DNA of 64,000 nucleotides from Dermanyssus gallinae (lineage: Eukaryota; Arthropoda; Arachnida; Mesostigmata; Dermanyssidae): positions 407,501 to 471,500 of the forward strand of contig QVRM01000335.1 of the NCBI GenBank assembly GCA_003439945.1, written 5' to 3'. A program made the position numbers and the translations under genes. The notes below the pieces were generated by a model. It was not told the origin of the DNA and made no database searches. It saw only the letters and a program-made list of their open reading frames with translations. Shown in pieces: positions 40,693 through 53,800 of this stretch; position 1 is the stretch's first letter; every line of letters starts with the position of its first letter.

Positions 40693-40755
40693 CGTAGTTG
40701 TGTATTGATGTTTTTGTTGATGATGATGATGATGTTGATGTTGTTGTTGTTGTTA
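40340..40755 (+). repeat. TTG microsatellite with a 170-bp tandem duplication
   Basis: GTTGCTGTAAATGTGCGGCG, CAACTTCTCATTTAGCATCA and the following TTG/GAT repeats occur at 40,391 and again at 40,561, with near identity between copies. The second copy is longer because its TTG run has expanded. Confidence 0.85.
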
Positions 40756-41615
40756 TAACGTTACATCATCGAGCCATCGGTGAGTGTGGCTCGGTGTCTG
40801 TGTGTATGTGAGTGTAATATACGAAGCGTGCTGTTGTTATTGTTGTTGTTGTTGTTGTTTTGGTTGCCCCCCTTATTACAGCACCCCTTCCTCCTCGCTT
40901 TCTTCGTTACAGACTCTCCAGCAACAGCAGCAGCTCTACTCTCTCCACCCTCCTGTTGTATGTACCCAGGACAGCCTGACTGACGGGCTCCTCGTGGTGA
41001 TGGTGGTGGTGGTGGCCTACGGGCCGGCGACGATGTTTACTGAACATCTCGCTGTGCCATTCACCACACCGCACAAGGTAAGGAAGGAGCCAGCCCTATA
41101 GCCAACTGTATATCGACTCTGTATCAGCAGCAGCAGCAGCAGCAATATCAACAACAATAAGAAACAGCAGCAACAACAATAAGGACAACCGCTTGATAAA
41201 ACTTGATGTTGCAACACCAACAACAACAACAACAATAACAACAACAAGAACATCGTGAGCATGCAACCTGAAGCAACAACTCGATAACTACGCGACGTCA
41301 ACACGCGTATGGTGGAAAACGTGTGAAAATGTTGTGAATTGTTGAAAACATGTATTGTTGTGTATTGTTGAACTGAAAAAAACAAACAACAGGATAAGAT
41401 TAGAAAAAGGCACGACGAAGAAAACTATACAGTAAAAAGATTCGAAGAAAAACACGAAGACGAAGAAGACTACGAAGAATACGAGCAAGCGGACAAAGAA
41501 AAATGACGACAGGTTGTTGTAGATTCGAATGAGCAGAAAAACTCTTTTTGATTGTGGGTCCGCGAGATCGCCGTGTGAATGAGGGGTTCAGTGTGATTTC
41601 TCTGTGCTGCTGTTG

Positions 41616-41647
<32 letters not shown>

Positions 41648-42965
41648 GTTGTTGGTGATGATAATGATGATGCTATTTGTTTACTTTTCCTACTGCAATA
41701 GCGTAGTAGCAGTGCACGCATTAGCCGGTCCGTGTCCATCATGGACCTATCTATCTTGTCATGTACGTACGCCAATTTCAACATCCATACAAATATTCAT
41801 ACATACATACATACATTGGTAAGCTAAGAGATATACATGCATACTTAGCAAAAGGGAGAGATATACATGTATACATAAATACAGACAGACAGACAGATTT
41901 GGCTTAAAACAGCTGCTGGGTGCACAGATGGCGCACAAGTGTAAGCTGCCTAAAGTGTCGTCTCGTTGACTAGTAGAATGCGTGAGTCAGGTTTTTCGAT
42001 GTTTTTTTTTTGTTGCTGTTCTGTGTAAATTTGTTTTGATCGATGTCATAGATGCGTTCTTTTTTGTTTGTTTGTTCGTTGTTGACGTGCTGCTTTTTCC
42101 GTAAGGCTGATTACTGTCCACGTGCACGTGTTTCGCACTAATACATCGAAGTGCGAATATATACACAGTATATACACATCGTGTGTAGGAAATACACATT
42201 ATGTATAATATATACACATCGTGTATAGGAAATACTAGAAATTCTAGTATAGGAAATATAATGTGTGTAAACACACACCAAACTTGTAGGCTAGAGCTGG
42301 CTTCTCGTGGGTATTTGTTTGCGATTGTCAGTTTTGAGCTCGTCGAGCTTGTTTACTCATTGATTTCGATCTCGTGAGTCTTTTCTAGAAGCAGTTTCGT
42401 TGGGGTGACGGAGCATCTGTGTGATGGTTGCCTCGATTAGCTAAAGCCTTGCATGGCTCCGCGTAACGCGCACGGCGTTGCCAAGCCGCCGCGAGCGAAG
42501 AATAGAGAAATTATTTCCATATGATAGACTCGCTAATGATAATGTTTCTTGTCGATTTGTTGTTATCACTAGAACTTGCGCAGTCTAAACTTTGAATTGC
42601 GTTCTTACAAGCAGAAGTTCCTACCTCTGCCTGCAAGCAGAAGTTCCTGCCGCCTCTGCTGTGATCGGCAAACAAGAAATTTTGTGTAAAGTTTTTCGTC
42701 CTTGCTTAGTAATTGCGCTTTTCTTTGTTGTTCCTTTTGTTTTGTTCTGGTTGCTGACGATGGCGTTGTTGTTGTTGTTGACATTTTATGCTGTGCTAAC
42801 AGGAAAAGTAGGAAGCTAACGAGCTGTAAGACGGCCGGCGCGGAGCACCAAGCTTCGGGAAGGCCTGGAGGACGTGGTCGAAATCAGAGCAAGAAGAGAA
42901 CAGAGGAAAGAAAACAAAGCTGACGTCTTGGATTTCCTGTAGGCCGTAAGGAAGTCCGTGCAGAC
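40756..42965. other. Intergenic; probable promoter and leader of POLR3D at the right end
   Basis: CAA/CAG repeats occupy 41,128-41,250, TTG/GGT repeats 41,612-41,660 and a short ACATACAT run 41,796-41,815. A partly repeated ATATACACATCGTGT motif lies at 42,167-42,235. The last 400 bp before the POLR3D start codon have no TATA box that I can defend. A duplicated GCAGAAGTTCCT lies at 42,611 and 42,641. Confidence 0.4.
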
Positions 42966-45900
42966 ATGGCCGATGGCGCAGGACACAACAACAGTAGCGG
43001 GGGAGGCGGCGGCCAGGCCTCGGCATCATCTGCAGGAGGGGCTAATGCTTCCAAGGCTCTGCCAAGAGGGGTTCTCGCCAGGTCAGGACTGCCGCTCCCG
43101 GCCGGCGCGAGGTAATTCGTCTAGTTTCTCCACTAGTAGAGTACTTCGCGTTATCTTCCAGTCGTCGTAGAGTCGTAACTTATGTCATCTCTCCACTAGA
43201 AGAATAATTCATGTCATTTCTCCACTAAGTGAGTCATTAATGTAATTTCTCCACTAAGAGAGTCATGAATGTAATCTCTCCACTCGGTGAGTCATTAATA
43301 TAATCTCTCCACTAGGTGAGTCATTAATGTAATCGCTCCATTAGGAGAGTAATTCATGTAATCTCTCCACTAGTAGAGTCGTTAATGTAACATCTCCACT
43401 AGTAGAGTCGTTAATGTAACATCTCCACTAGTAATGTAATTAACGCAATCTTCCAGTAGCAGAGTTATTGATGCAATACCTCATCAGTAGAGAGAGGAAT
43501 CAGTGTACTCTGCCAGTATTAGAGTAATTAATGTGATCTCCAGTTGTAGAGTAGTTAGTGTAATCTTTCTCGACAGAAGCGTTATTTACGTAACCTACGT
43601 ATAGTAGAGTAATTCGTGTAACGTACGAGTAGTAAGGTAACCGTAAGTGCATAACTTACCAGTGATAGAGTAATAGGTGTAATTCACTAGTTGTGAGGTA
43701 ACGAGTGTAATTTGCCAGCGATCGAGTAATTAAGATAATTTGCCTATAGTAGAGTCATTCATGTAACCTTCCAAGTAAAATAATAAGTCTAATCTCCCAG
43801 TAGAAAATAGTAGAAGCTCAAGTAGTCTCAGCAGCCGGAGCAGCGTAATTAAATTTTTTTCCAACCGATTACTGTGGGGTTCTCCCTGGTGTGTGTGGGC
43901 GTGAGTTTCCCCCCGGAGCGCATCTTGGGTATGTTCTCCCGAAGACCGGAGAGAGGGGATTTGTCTAGATTTTGCCGCCGTTACACGCTATTTGTTCCAG
44001 GTATTCCAGTACGTACTCTTCAGCTAGTAAAGGCAGTTTTTGATAGTGAGAACTGCACTGGCTATAGCAGTAAGAATTCGCTGTGTATTGTGGGCTTTTT
44101 GTGTTGCTTCTGCGAAGTTATCTTTATCTTCTTTATAGTCTCGAAATGTTGTCCTTCTAAATGTTTTTGATCCACGGGAACAGGAGTAGCTAGGCCCGGT
44201 GATTAAAGAGGTTGCGAAAGATAGAAATCGAACATTTGTCAAATAATCCGAAATCAGTTACGACATGTACGCTGGTGCGTTGTCGCGCATTCTTCCTAAA
44301 ATTTCGTGTTACTATTCCCTAATGACCTATAAAGAGAGAGAGAGATCCTAAGAACTCAGTCAAAATAATTTTGGCGTTGGATCTGCTTTGCTACTGCGGA
44401 CGGTGACTCAGCTCGGCCATCTTCCGATAATCTCTCATTGGCCTCGTTCGAGAAGGCCTTGACTCCTGAACCTACTGGACTTCCTACCAGTCTATTGAAT
44501 CGGCGTCTTCTTGTCATAGTGTGTTTCACGCAATGTGGTCTTGTGGGCTGGATGCGGTGTGCTCAGCTTGAAGTTGCTTCGCATTGTGTTCTCCGATAGC
44601 TTATTATTTTTCATCTTACGCAGCCGATTCTTCGACGGCACCATCGACTTTAAGTAACTACGTGGCCACTTATTCTGTAACTTCGTTGTCGCCCAGTTTT
44701 AGGCTTTCACTTTAGAACTTCCTGTTAGTCCCGACACAAAAAAATATATATATATGTATTCCTGTTGTAGCTGGTGCTAATGACGTAGTTCTGATGGATT
44801 GAACTGCCGTTGGGGAATGGGGCATTTATGTGTTCTCAGATTCCGTTTACTTACGTTGAATGGGCTGCATGTATAATTTGGTTATGTGAATAAACGGTAC
44901 CATCTAGCACTTTAGAGTGAACAGTTGTCTTCGCGCGAACGTGTGGTAACGAGTTCTCTAACTCTGGGAATCTCTTGTTATTATACCCCACCGTAGCAGG
45001 TAACCCAATAGATGGTTGCATTGGCGGTTCTTGGTTGACGGCACTTCGGAAAATTTAAAGAACTCATTTAGGGATAATTATATACTAATCTTTAAATGGG
45101 TTCTTCATATACTGAGCGACGTTAACAAAATACCGCCAGTGCATCGTACAGTAGAATCAAGTGATGCATGATACTGGAACCAGTATATTAAAAATAAGTT
45201 CGTGTTTTTTTATTTTACTTTCAGACTGAGTTCAAGTATTCGAGCTCCACGTGATTTGACTCTTGGCGGTAAGGTTGGCGCTCCGTCGAAAAAGTTCCTT
45301 GCCCCTAACCTTACGCCGAAAGTGAGCAGCAGGTGAGATATTAGCCTAGTCTATACGCTCGTATGAGGCATATTTTTCGACAAATAAAGTGATCGTTAAG
45401 TGACCGAGCCTGGACAATAGAAGTTCAGATATATTTACATAACTGTCATGGTGGGGTTTGGGGATACGCGGTGTACACATGGGAACGTAACTAGAGTGCG
45501 GTTATCACATACAGCTAGAGGACAATTCAACAGTATCGAAGCATCTGTTGTCGTTAACTTAACTTAACTTAATGGGGGGTTGGATGGTAATGCACCATCT
45601 CTTTTTATTGAGACATCTGTGCTCCCCGTTTTTTTCGATCATGGTCGGTGATCATGGAGTGGCCGGTCTGGGTCTCGAACCCAGGCCTCCCGAATGCAAC
45701 CCAAAGGCTGTTGCCACTAGGCCATCTTGCTCGGTAAATTACATTATATAAATGTCGCAGGGCATTCTATTGCGCTGTACATATATCAACATTATACAAT
45801 TCTGACACACAAATGCACAGCTCTCCATATTTTTAAAGGGCTATTTATTTTTAAACGACACAATGTCAAATCTGAGAAGACTAGCAAGAGAAGCGGAATC

Positions 45901-47762
45901 AAATAGGGCTTTGATTATTAGGGTCTAAAAACTTTTCGGGCTGACCCTCAGCCAGCATTTAAAATCCACGGGACTGCTTTCGCATTGCTTCGTAAGACGG
46001 ACCCCATACATACTAACGCAACGGTGGGGTTCCTAACCCTAACCTAATTATAACCCTTGCATTTATGTGTCTCACGCCACCACCGGGCTCGACTGATTAT
46101 TGGGGTCCAACCACCGTTAGAAATAACGAAACGGCATGAGCAGCGATGTTGTATCTGATTTTGCCAACAGCTTACATTTAACAGCTTTAAAAAGATGTGT
46201 CATGTCTGTTTTTCTGTGTTTGTCAAAGTGGTAGAACCCCTGAGCATGCAATATAAAGAGAGAACTTTGAAGGAGGTTATTCTTTTTTTAACAGCGTGTG
46301 TAACCTCCTTCATAAGGGTCCCTTCATATTGCATAGAGATTACACATTTTCTGAAAGCATATATATCTACAAGCAGAAATTGACATATTTTTTGCCTACA
46401 TTTGTATATATAAGTCAGCAAAAAAGTTTTTACCTACTTCAAAACTGTCCCTTTATATTGCATACACAGATGTTATACCACTGTGAGAAACACGCATGGA
46501 ACATTTCGTTTGCTACATCCCCGCGCATCTCTAGTTAAAGGCACTTCTCATGCTCTATCTGTTAGCATTGGCGTTCGCCATATAATCGCCACGAGTTAAT
46601 CACTTCGCCGCAGCACAAAGTTTAATCACTGGGCTAAGCCGGTAACATAATTTGTGTTGCTGTCTTGCAGTCTACCCGCGAATGGCTCCGAGACACGAGG
46701 TGGTGGTCCACGGTGGGGTCCCCGTGGTAGCGGCCGCGGACGAGGAGGAGATCGCGGAGGTGGTCCTTCGAGAGGTCGAGGTTTTGGAGCCGACAGCCGC
46801 GGCCGAGGGAGAGGCCGCGGTGCCAACCTTGTACAGCTTGACGGTACGTATTCTAGTGGTCTACACGACGGTAGCGCAGTATCGACTACGGACTGCGAAA
46901 TGCTGATTTTCGTACGGGAATTAAATGCTAAGAGATTTATCATTTTTAGATTTTCCGAGAAGTAAGTAGCAGATGACCATTTATTACTGAGCGTGCAAAG
47001 ATATTTGGGCAGTGTTAACGGTGGTTGTTGCCTTTCGCATAGCTGTAACTGTTACTTCTTTGACTATTTCTCCGTTTTATCTGCATTCATATCTATTTTA
47101 TGCTGCTCTATGCAAATATAACTAAATTGTTGTACACTGGTTTGCAGTTTCTGCATCGGGGTTTTGAAAAACAATTTATCTTGTAATTATGATGAGAGTG
47201 GAACGCAGGGAATTACAGGTCTGTCTGCAAGGCGGCACTTGGTGGTCAATGTTGGTGGCTTTGTTGTTTATGCGTTCATTCATTTAGTTTGGTGTTAGTC
47301 GCTCGAGACATATTGTAATTCATACGTTAGACGCAACAGTTACAATATTTGTAGATCATCGTTCTTATCATGATCTGCTATTTTCTCTTTATATATTTCA
47401 TGTAGCAAGTTCTACCTTAGTTGTATGGCATCTTATCATCGAATTGGTTGCAGTGTAGTTGTAAGGAACTATGATTGATGGGTGAATACTGCATAAAATG
47501 TTTGACTTGAAGGTTTATTGTTATTATTTTTACTTATTTACTAGGCATATTTGAGGCCGGGACAGCTGTTCCCGGCCGTTCGTGGGGACATTCGTCATCC
47601 GGTGGTGGCGACGGATCCTCCTCGAGCACCGCAAATTCGAAGGATTCAAGTTTGCCCAAGTATATACCAATGGAACAGGAAGATTGCGAGGATACTCAAG
47701 AAACGATTAATCGACTGACAAGAGCTGATGTACGTATGTAAAAAACGCAGTACTCTCTCTTG

Positions 47763-47811
<49 letters not shown>

Positions 47812-50800
47812 GACTCCGGTTTAGTAATAAGATATTTAGAATCATGTTTGTCTTGCCGACTCCGCCATTGAGCGATCCGCGTTGCATTGTGCGGCATGGT
47901 ATCTATTGCATTTCCTTTGACATCACATACATATAATTTCGTCATGAGGTTCATGGAAGTCATCGACCTGGCAAATAGCGTGGGCTTATACTCGTATTTA
48001 TCTATTTGCCCTATATATGTTTCGAACGCTTCTGTTCTGCTTGAGCCCTACAGCGCCCGAATGTTTTCTATTAATGCGGGATTCCTCACAGCAATTTTGT
48101 TTCTGCAACTACTTGCTAGTCCGAAAAGCCTTTTGAATAAAAAATAACCTGACTATAAAGTTGTCCCAGCTCCCCAACTCACCCCATATGAGTTATATCC
48201 CACAGGTAGATTGGTTCTACCTTGAGCCCGAACAAGGCTAGCGCTGCATTCAAAGATAACATCTGCGGGATTCCTATAGTCGCTGCAGTCCTCGTAGCTT
48301 TTTTTCTGCACAGGAGCTCGAAAAAATCTCCGTCATTGTAATGGCGGTAATTTATAATATAATAATAATAATTACATCGTAACGTATCCTTATTGCAAAA
48401 TAAGCGACTTCGGAATTTTATTGCCACCGATTTCTCCTAGTTAATTACTAATCCCAGTTCATGTATAAAGATATACACTTTCACCATCGCCTGTTTAACC
48501 CTGCATAGGGTTCCCGAAAAATAACAATATTATCTCCGTGCTTTAAAATTCTTGCCCATTCTCTCAACCAGCCCTTCAATAACCGAAAATAGAGGGTGTT
48601 AAGTGTGTCACCTTGAACACCCAGTTGTTTGTTTCACTATCCCTATTATTCGAGTCCCGTTTACACAAGTTTCTCTTTCTTAAAAAATATTACTAATATA
48701 TGCTAAAAGCGATTCCTAGCTAACTTCTTCACAATCTTTACTTAGTAGCGGCCGGCTTGCCGTGTACGTTAACTTCCTTTCTAAATCCATGTTGCTTCTC
48801 AGAAGTTGCTCCTCTATACTGAACTTTTTCTATGCATCCATAACCTATGCTTGACTCTACTTCCTTTACCATTGAAGATCACTAGCAGTGATGCCTCTAT
48901 CCAAACACTTGGAATAGTCTCTGACCGTAAACACTCGTAACGGTTTTGCCAGAATTACCAAATACCAAAATTATCCCGGTAACGTGTACGTGTTGTGGTT
49001 GATCTATGGACGTCACATACAAAAGTGTTAAGTGACTGAACGCGAAAATGAGAAAAGCGGATATACCAGGATTTTTATCCTCGCAATTTATTCTCAATGT
49101 GACAATTTGCCTTTTAGTGGCCAGCATGAGTATCCCTCAGACGTAGCAAAATTGTTTGTTGAACACGACGGTATGTCTGATTTGTCCACCAAACACTCGT
49201 TAATTTGCAGTGACGCCTTTTATGAAGTGTGTCCGACCATCCCCATCAGTATAATTCACTCTCACTCCTAAGCAAGACATTTCCACCCAATCCCGTTGAG
49301 AAAACTTAATTTTAGGCAAGTTTTAGCAACCCTTAAATTTCTTCCAGTTACAATATCAAACGCCGTAGCGTTCCTGCGCCATACAGGGTGTTCCGTCTTA
49401 ACTGGCATGTATTTTTTTGCCTTTTTGAGTCCGTACCTAAACGAAAGCAGATATTTAGACTTTTTTTGCGCAAGTCCAAACGGGAACTCCTGACGAGCAA
49501 TTTTAATCAATGTTACCCCCGCGAAAGCTTATCGCTTTTTCAATTCGGGGACTGACCGCATACAAGTTCTTATCAAAATGTCCGCATCTACAATAAATTG
49601 TTGAAGTTGTTTAATAGCGGCAGTGAGCGAGTCTACTTTAGCATGTCGAAACTCGTTAGACTCAGGCTCAATCATAATATGCCCTGTGCTTAGTAGTCCA
49701 ACAAATTAAAATCCGAAGTTGCTCGGCGGTCATACGTCCTTGCCCCAAAACAGCTTGTTTATATGCTCAGATAGCCAACCCTGTACGAAAGGGCTAGTAT
49801 GAGCGGGAGCGCCATCTTGCTTAAATACTTATGGCAGTCCGTTCGGCACGCTTATTTACGATTTTATGACAATTTGTAGAACACACTAAGTAAACTTCTT
49901 TTGGGATGGTTCCCCCTATTAGAAGAAAATGCAACAGCATATTGTCTCCTTCACTGGACACCACACTCAGAATGTAAAGACTGGTCCGGAATTTGCTTTT
50001 ACCACAATGGGGATATCTTCTGGATTGTGGGCAAGCCAGCGATCGTTTCTGTGGTCTATTTTGAAAATCACGGTGAATATTTTCTTATTTAAGAAGGCAC
50101 GAAGATGGCCTACTGCTTCTCACTTGAGAGAAGAGAGGAGCAAATGGTATAGGGCAAATCCATTAGCTTTGGCAATCTCAGAGGGCATTTGACTGTTTTG
50201 TATGACATATGATTGACTCATTATTGTTATGGGAATGTTATGTTCACGAGCCTTACGGGGAATGTTATGGGGTGCGTTTTGTGAAGCAGTGTGAAAGCAA
50301 ACCCATGGACGTTAAATGTTGACTGAGGGTCAGCCCGAAAGTTGTGTTCACGTGCAAGATTTCGGATTTATTTGTATGGATTCTTAGAAACTCGCTGAAC
50401 CCGAATTCCTCCCCCCCATGCTTGGCATTGGTGCGAGATTAATTCGACATGCTGCCTAGGTGTTTTTTTTATATAATAGGTTTCGGCAATGCAAGATGCA
50501 CAGACGTTGCTGGCAGTAATGAGTGACTTGTGGGACTCATTAAACCCGGGTTCCTCCCCACTCCCTCAAGCTTGGAATTGCATTGCATTACCTCGAAACA
50601 CGTTACCCGCATGCAAACAATTAAAGTTCACCAATATAATTCACAATGTTTGGCAAGGACATTATTAACACTATTAGTGATATTTAGGGTCACTTGGTCA
50701 CGGGGTCTTTAAAGGCGGTAGGGTCACACTATCTTTAAAGGCGCTAAGTTCTTGATATAGTATGATATAATTTTAAAATTAAAAAATTGATTTACTCACC

Positions 50801-53800
50801 GCTGTTAAATCACATATAGATCAGCCAGTTGGTCGGGCCAGTTAAACTGATGCTCCTACCAAATTATCTCGAAGAAACAACTTAGGATTATAGAAATCAT
50901 TTAATGTAGGTCGGAAGGGTCGAGCGAGGCGTTTTTCCGTATTTGTTTTTTCCGTATGTGAAGGAGAGTCATCTCATCATTCTGCAGTAGGAATTTGTTT
51001 AGTCAAGTCGATTGCTCGGGTTGCACAATTCTGTGGACGAGTTGAGCGGCATGACGGTCATGTGCTAATTTTTGTCCGCTTTTTGCTTTGTAGTTTATCG
51101 ATGACGGAGACGATGATGATGATTGCGAATTGCCATTAATGATTCCGTTGACGACGGCGCGATATGGAACGACATGTAAAGTTGAAGATTGTGTCGATCC
51201 TGAGGATGCCGTCAAGTCGATTCAAGACGAGGGCAGAGCTGAATCCAGTTCACAGGTTAGTTCCGAATGTCTGCTATTTATATATATATAAGATGGATAC
51301 ATATGCCCATGTGCAGTTCTTACGTCAGTGCAATGAGCCACTAGGAAAGTCGAGCTTGAGTCGTTGCGAGCTAGCTTTATGTAGCTTCACCAATATATGC
51401 TACTCGTAAGTGAAGTTTAGTTCTCGTGGCAGATTAAATGATAATCCGATTGTGCGCACTAGAGAGGAACTTCAACGCATTAAAAAAAACATAGAAAAAA
51501 TGTTCTCTTACATTTTAGGGTGATTGAGCACATGTTTCCTGTTGATGTATTCACATTTGGCTAGGCAAAATGTACCAATCGGTAATATCCTTTTGATTTG
51601 ATTTGTGGTAGGATTCCGCCATGGACGTAGATGAAGCGTCAGTAGACCGAAAGAAGCCTCTGAAGGTCGAAAAGCCTCCGGCAGAGACGGATCCCTCGGC
51701 GGTGGCCCGAGACCTACTCAGCAGACTCTGCCTAGGTCTAGGAGATGCAAAGGCCGATGAAGAGGGAAAAGTCTTGACCGTCTTCCAATTGCCTAGGTTA
51801 GTATCACGGAGCAGAAGAGTCTGCCGCTGGTGCTGTGTGAGACATAACATAAAGTCACAGTTATTACATAAAGGGGTGTGTGATACAATGGTCGAATCAC
51901 TTAGCGCCTTGAAAGTCATGCGGGACATTAAGGTCATTACAATAAAATATTCCGTCCAAAAACAGACTGAAATGCGTCGCTAGAAATTATGGGTGAAGGG
52001 TAAACAGTAACTGAAATGTATTTACTTGGAAAATGTTTGACCTTTAGTTAGCTCGGGAGCAAAGGTAATGTCAAGTTGGCCTTAGTTTGTTCTTCTTTAT
52101 CACTTATGTGATAGGCGTTGCGCCGAATAGCCTTAATTTGTTTTCGATTTGGAGCCCATTTAATATTAAACGCACTTCGGAATTTCTTATATATGTTATA
52201 TATAGGAAAAGACGAAACAAGAGCATACGTTATTCTATAAATATGTACTTATCTGTGGTGATAACTGAAGGCTTCCGGGCCCATCAGTGGCATCGCAAGC
52301 AGAGGAACGTCGAGTTTCGTCTAAGGACAGCAAGGATCATCCGAAGGCGCAGCCTGAAGCACCTCCTCAGTACCGGCTGAAAAATCTTCCTAAAGGTAGA
52401 TTTTACCTTCTTGCTAATATCAATGATGTTTTGCGTTAGATCGTGGAAGCGTAATTTTTGTTTTGCAAAGAATGGGTAACTTCTGACTTGACTGAGCAGA
52501 TTTTTAAGTTTGAATTTAAGACGGTTTAATAATAACATTACAAACTATGCGAGCCAGTGATGTAACATTTAAACATTGCTGAGCGCGATATCTGTTGAAT
52601 TGGTCACTGCAATTTTCGCAAATACATGTTTCATTTGTCGTGTGAAAGCCACCGCCTTGATACATCACTTGATGCTATTTCAACTTGTATAAATCGCATC
52701 CTCCTTGCAAATTCGTATGCGAAACGACTCTTTGTGGAAGGATGTAGACTCATTTCGCGTTTTAGAAATGCTGCCTTTAGACGCTAAAATGCTTGCATGT
52801 TTCCTACCGTAAGTAAGTTTTATTCCTCACGATGCTGTTAGGCCTGTCTGTACGTTAAACAGGGCGATAGCAGTTTCCAACCAAAGAGACCGTGTTTTTT
52901 TCCAATCCATCAAAAACTAGCCTTTATTGATTTTTCCCTGACACGATTCCTTTAGCGGTTGTTGGTAGTACTATGCCTAAATATGTGAATGTGTTCATAA
53001 AGTTTGTCGGGGCGTCGATGAGATGCAGCTTAACGACCACCGCTAAACGACCACCTTTCCGAAATTCCATTGCACCTATTTTTGTCTTACGAATAGCGAG
53101 TCCCACATCTTGAATATATTTATTGAATGTCGCTAATGAAAGAAATATTTTATTATTATTATTATTATTATTACAAATTAAACAATGTTACAGTTGTGAG
53201 GTCTGAACATATTATTGCAAATTCTTTAAATAATTACTTCACTCCATGGCGCCTAAAACAGATGCCGCGTTCTCTCTGCAAACGGCCAAGGACAACGCTT
53301 GCCTCAAGAATTGACCCTCTCTTCGGTCGCTTGTGACCTTCTGAATTCGCTTACTTAAATATTTGGGAAATTCTTCGGTTCCCTTGCTGATTGGTCTTAG
53401 TGTCTCCATGGCAATAGGCACAAAAATATATCTTGTTTCCAGTCCAGCGTATTTAACCCGTTTTCGGGCGTCCGCGTGCTTTGCTACCCACCCCGGGTTC
53501 AACTGAGCTGTGGTGTTATAGGAAGCCGCGGTTGTGCACGAAACCGTTGCATCCCAAGCTAGGGACTTCCCTTGTGACCATAATGCAATGGCCACCCCAT
53601 CAGTTGTGGGGTGGCCATTGCATTATGGTCTTTCTTCGCCAGCGGGCACTGAGTCTACCATCTCTCCACACAGTTTGCACTGAAACGGCTCGTTGAGGCG
53701 AGCGTCGATTCGAAGTGCTGACATCATGCGGAAATTATTATTATTAGTATTGGGGTGTGTTCAACAATTGTGGTCATGTCATGGTTTATATGCACTGTTT

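Noticed and set aside
43112..43815. Regular 29-bp units considered as a CRISPR array
   Set aside because: There are no unique spacers between repeats, units degrade gradually, and the array lies inside a POLR3D intron. It is a minisatellite.
45655..45737. Functional tRNA gene on the minus strand
   Set aside because: A and B boxes are good, but the acceptor-stem ends do not pair convincingly. A SINE body and (TTAAG)n tail follow.
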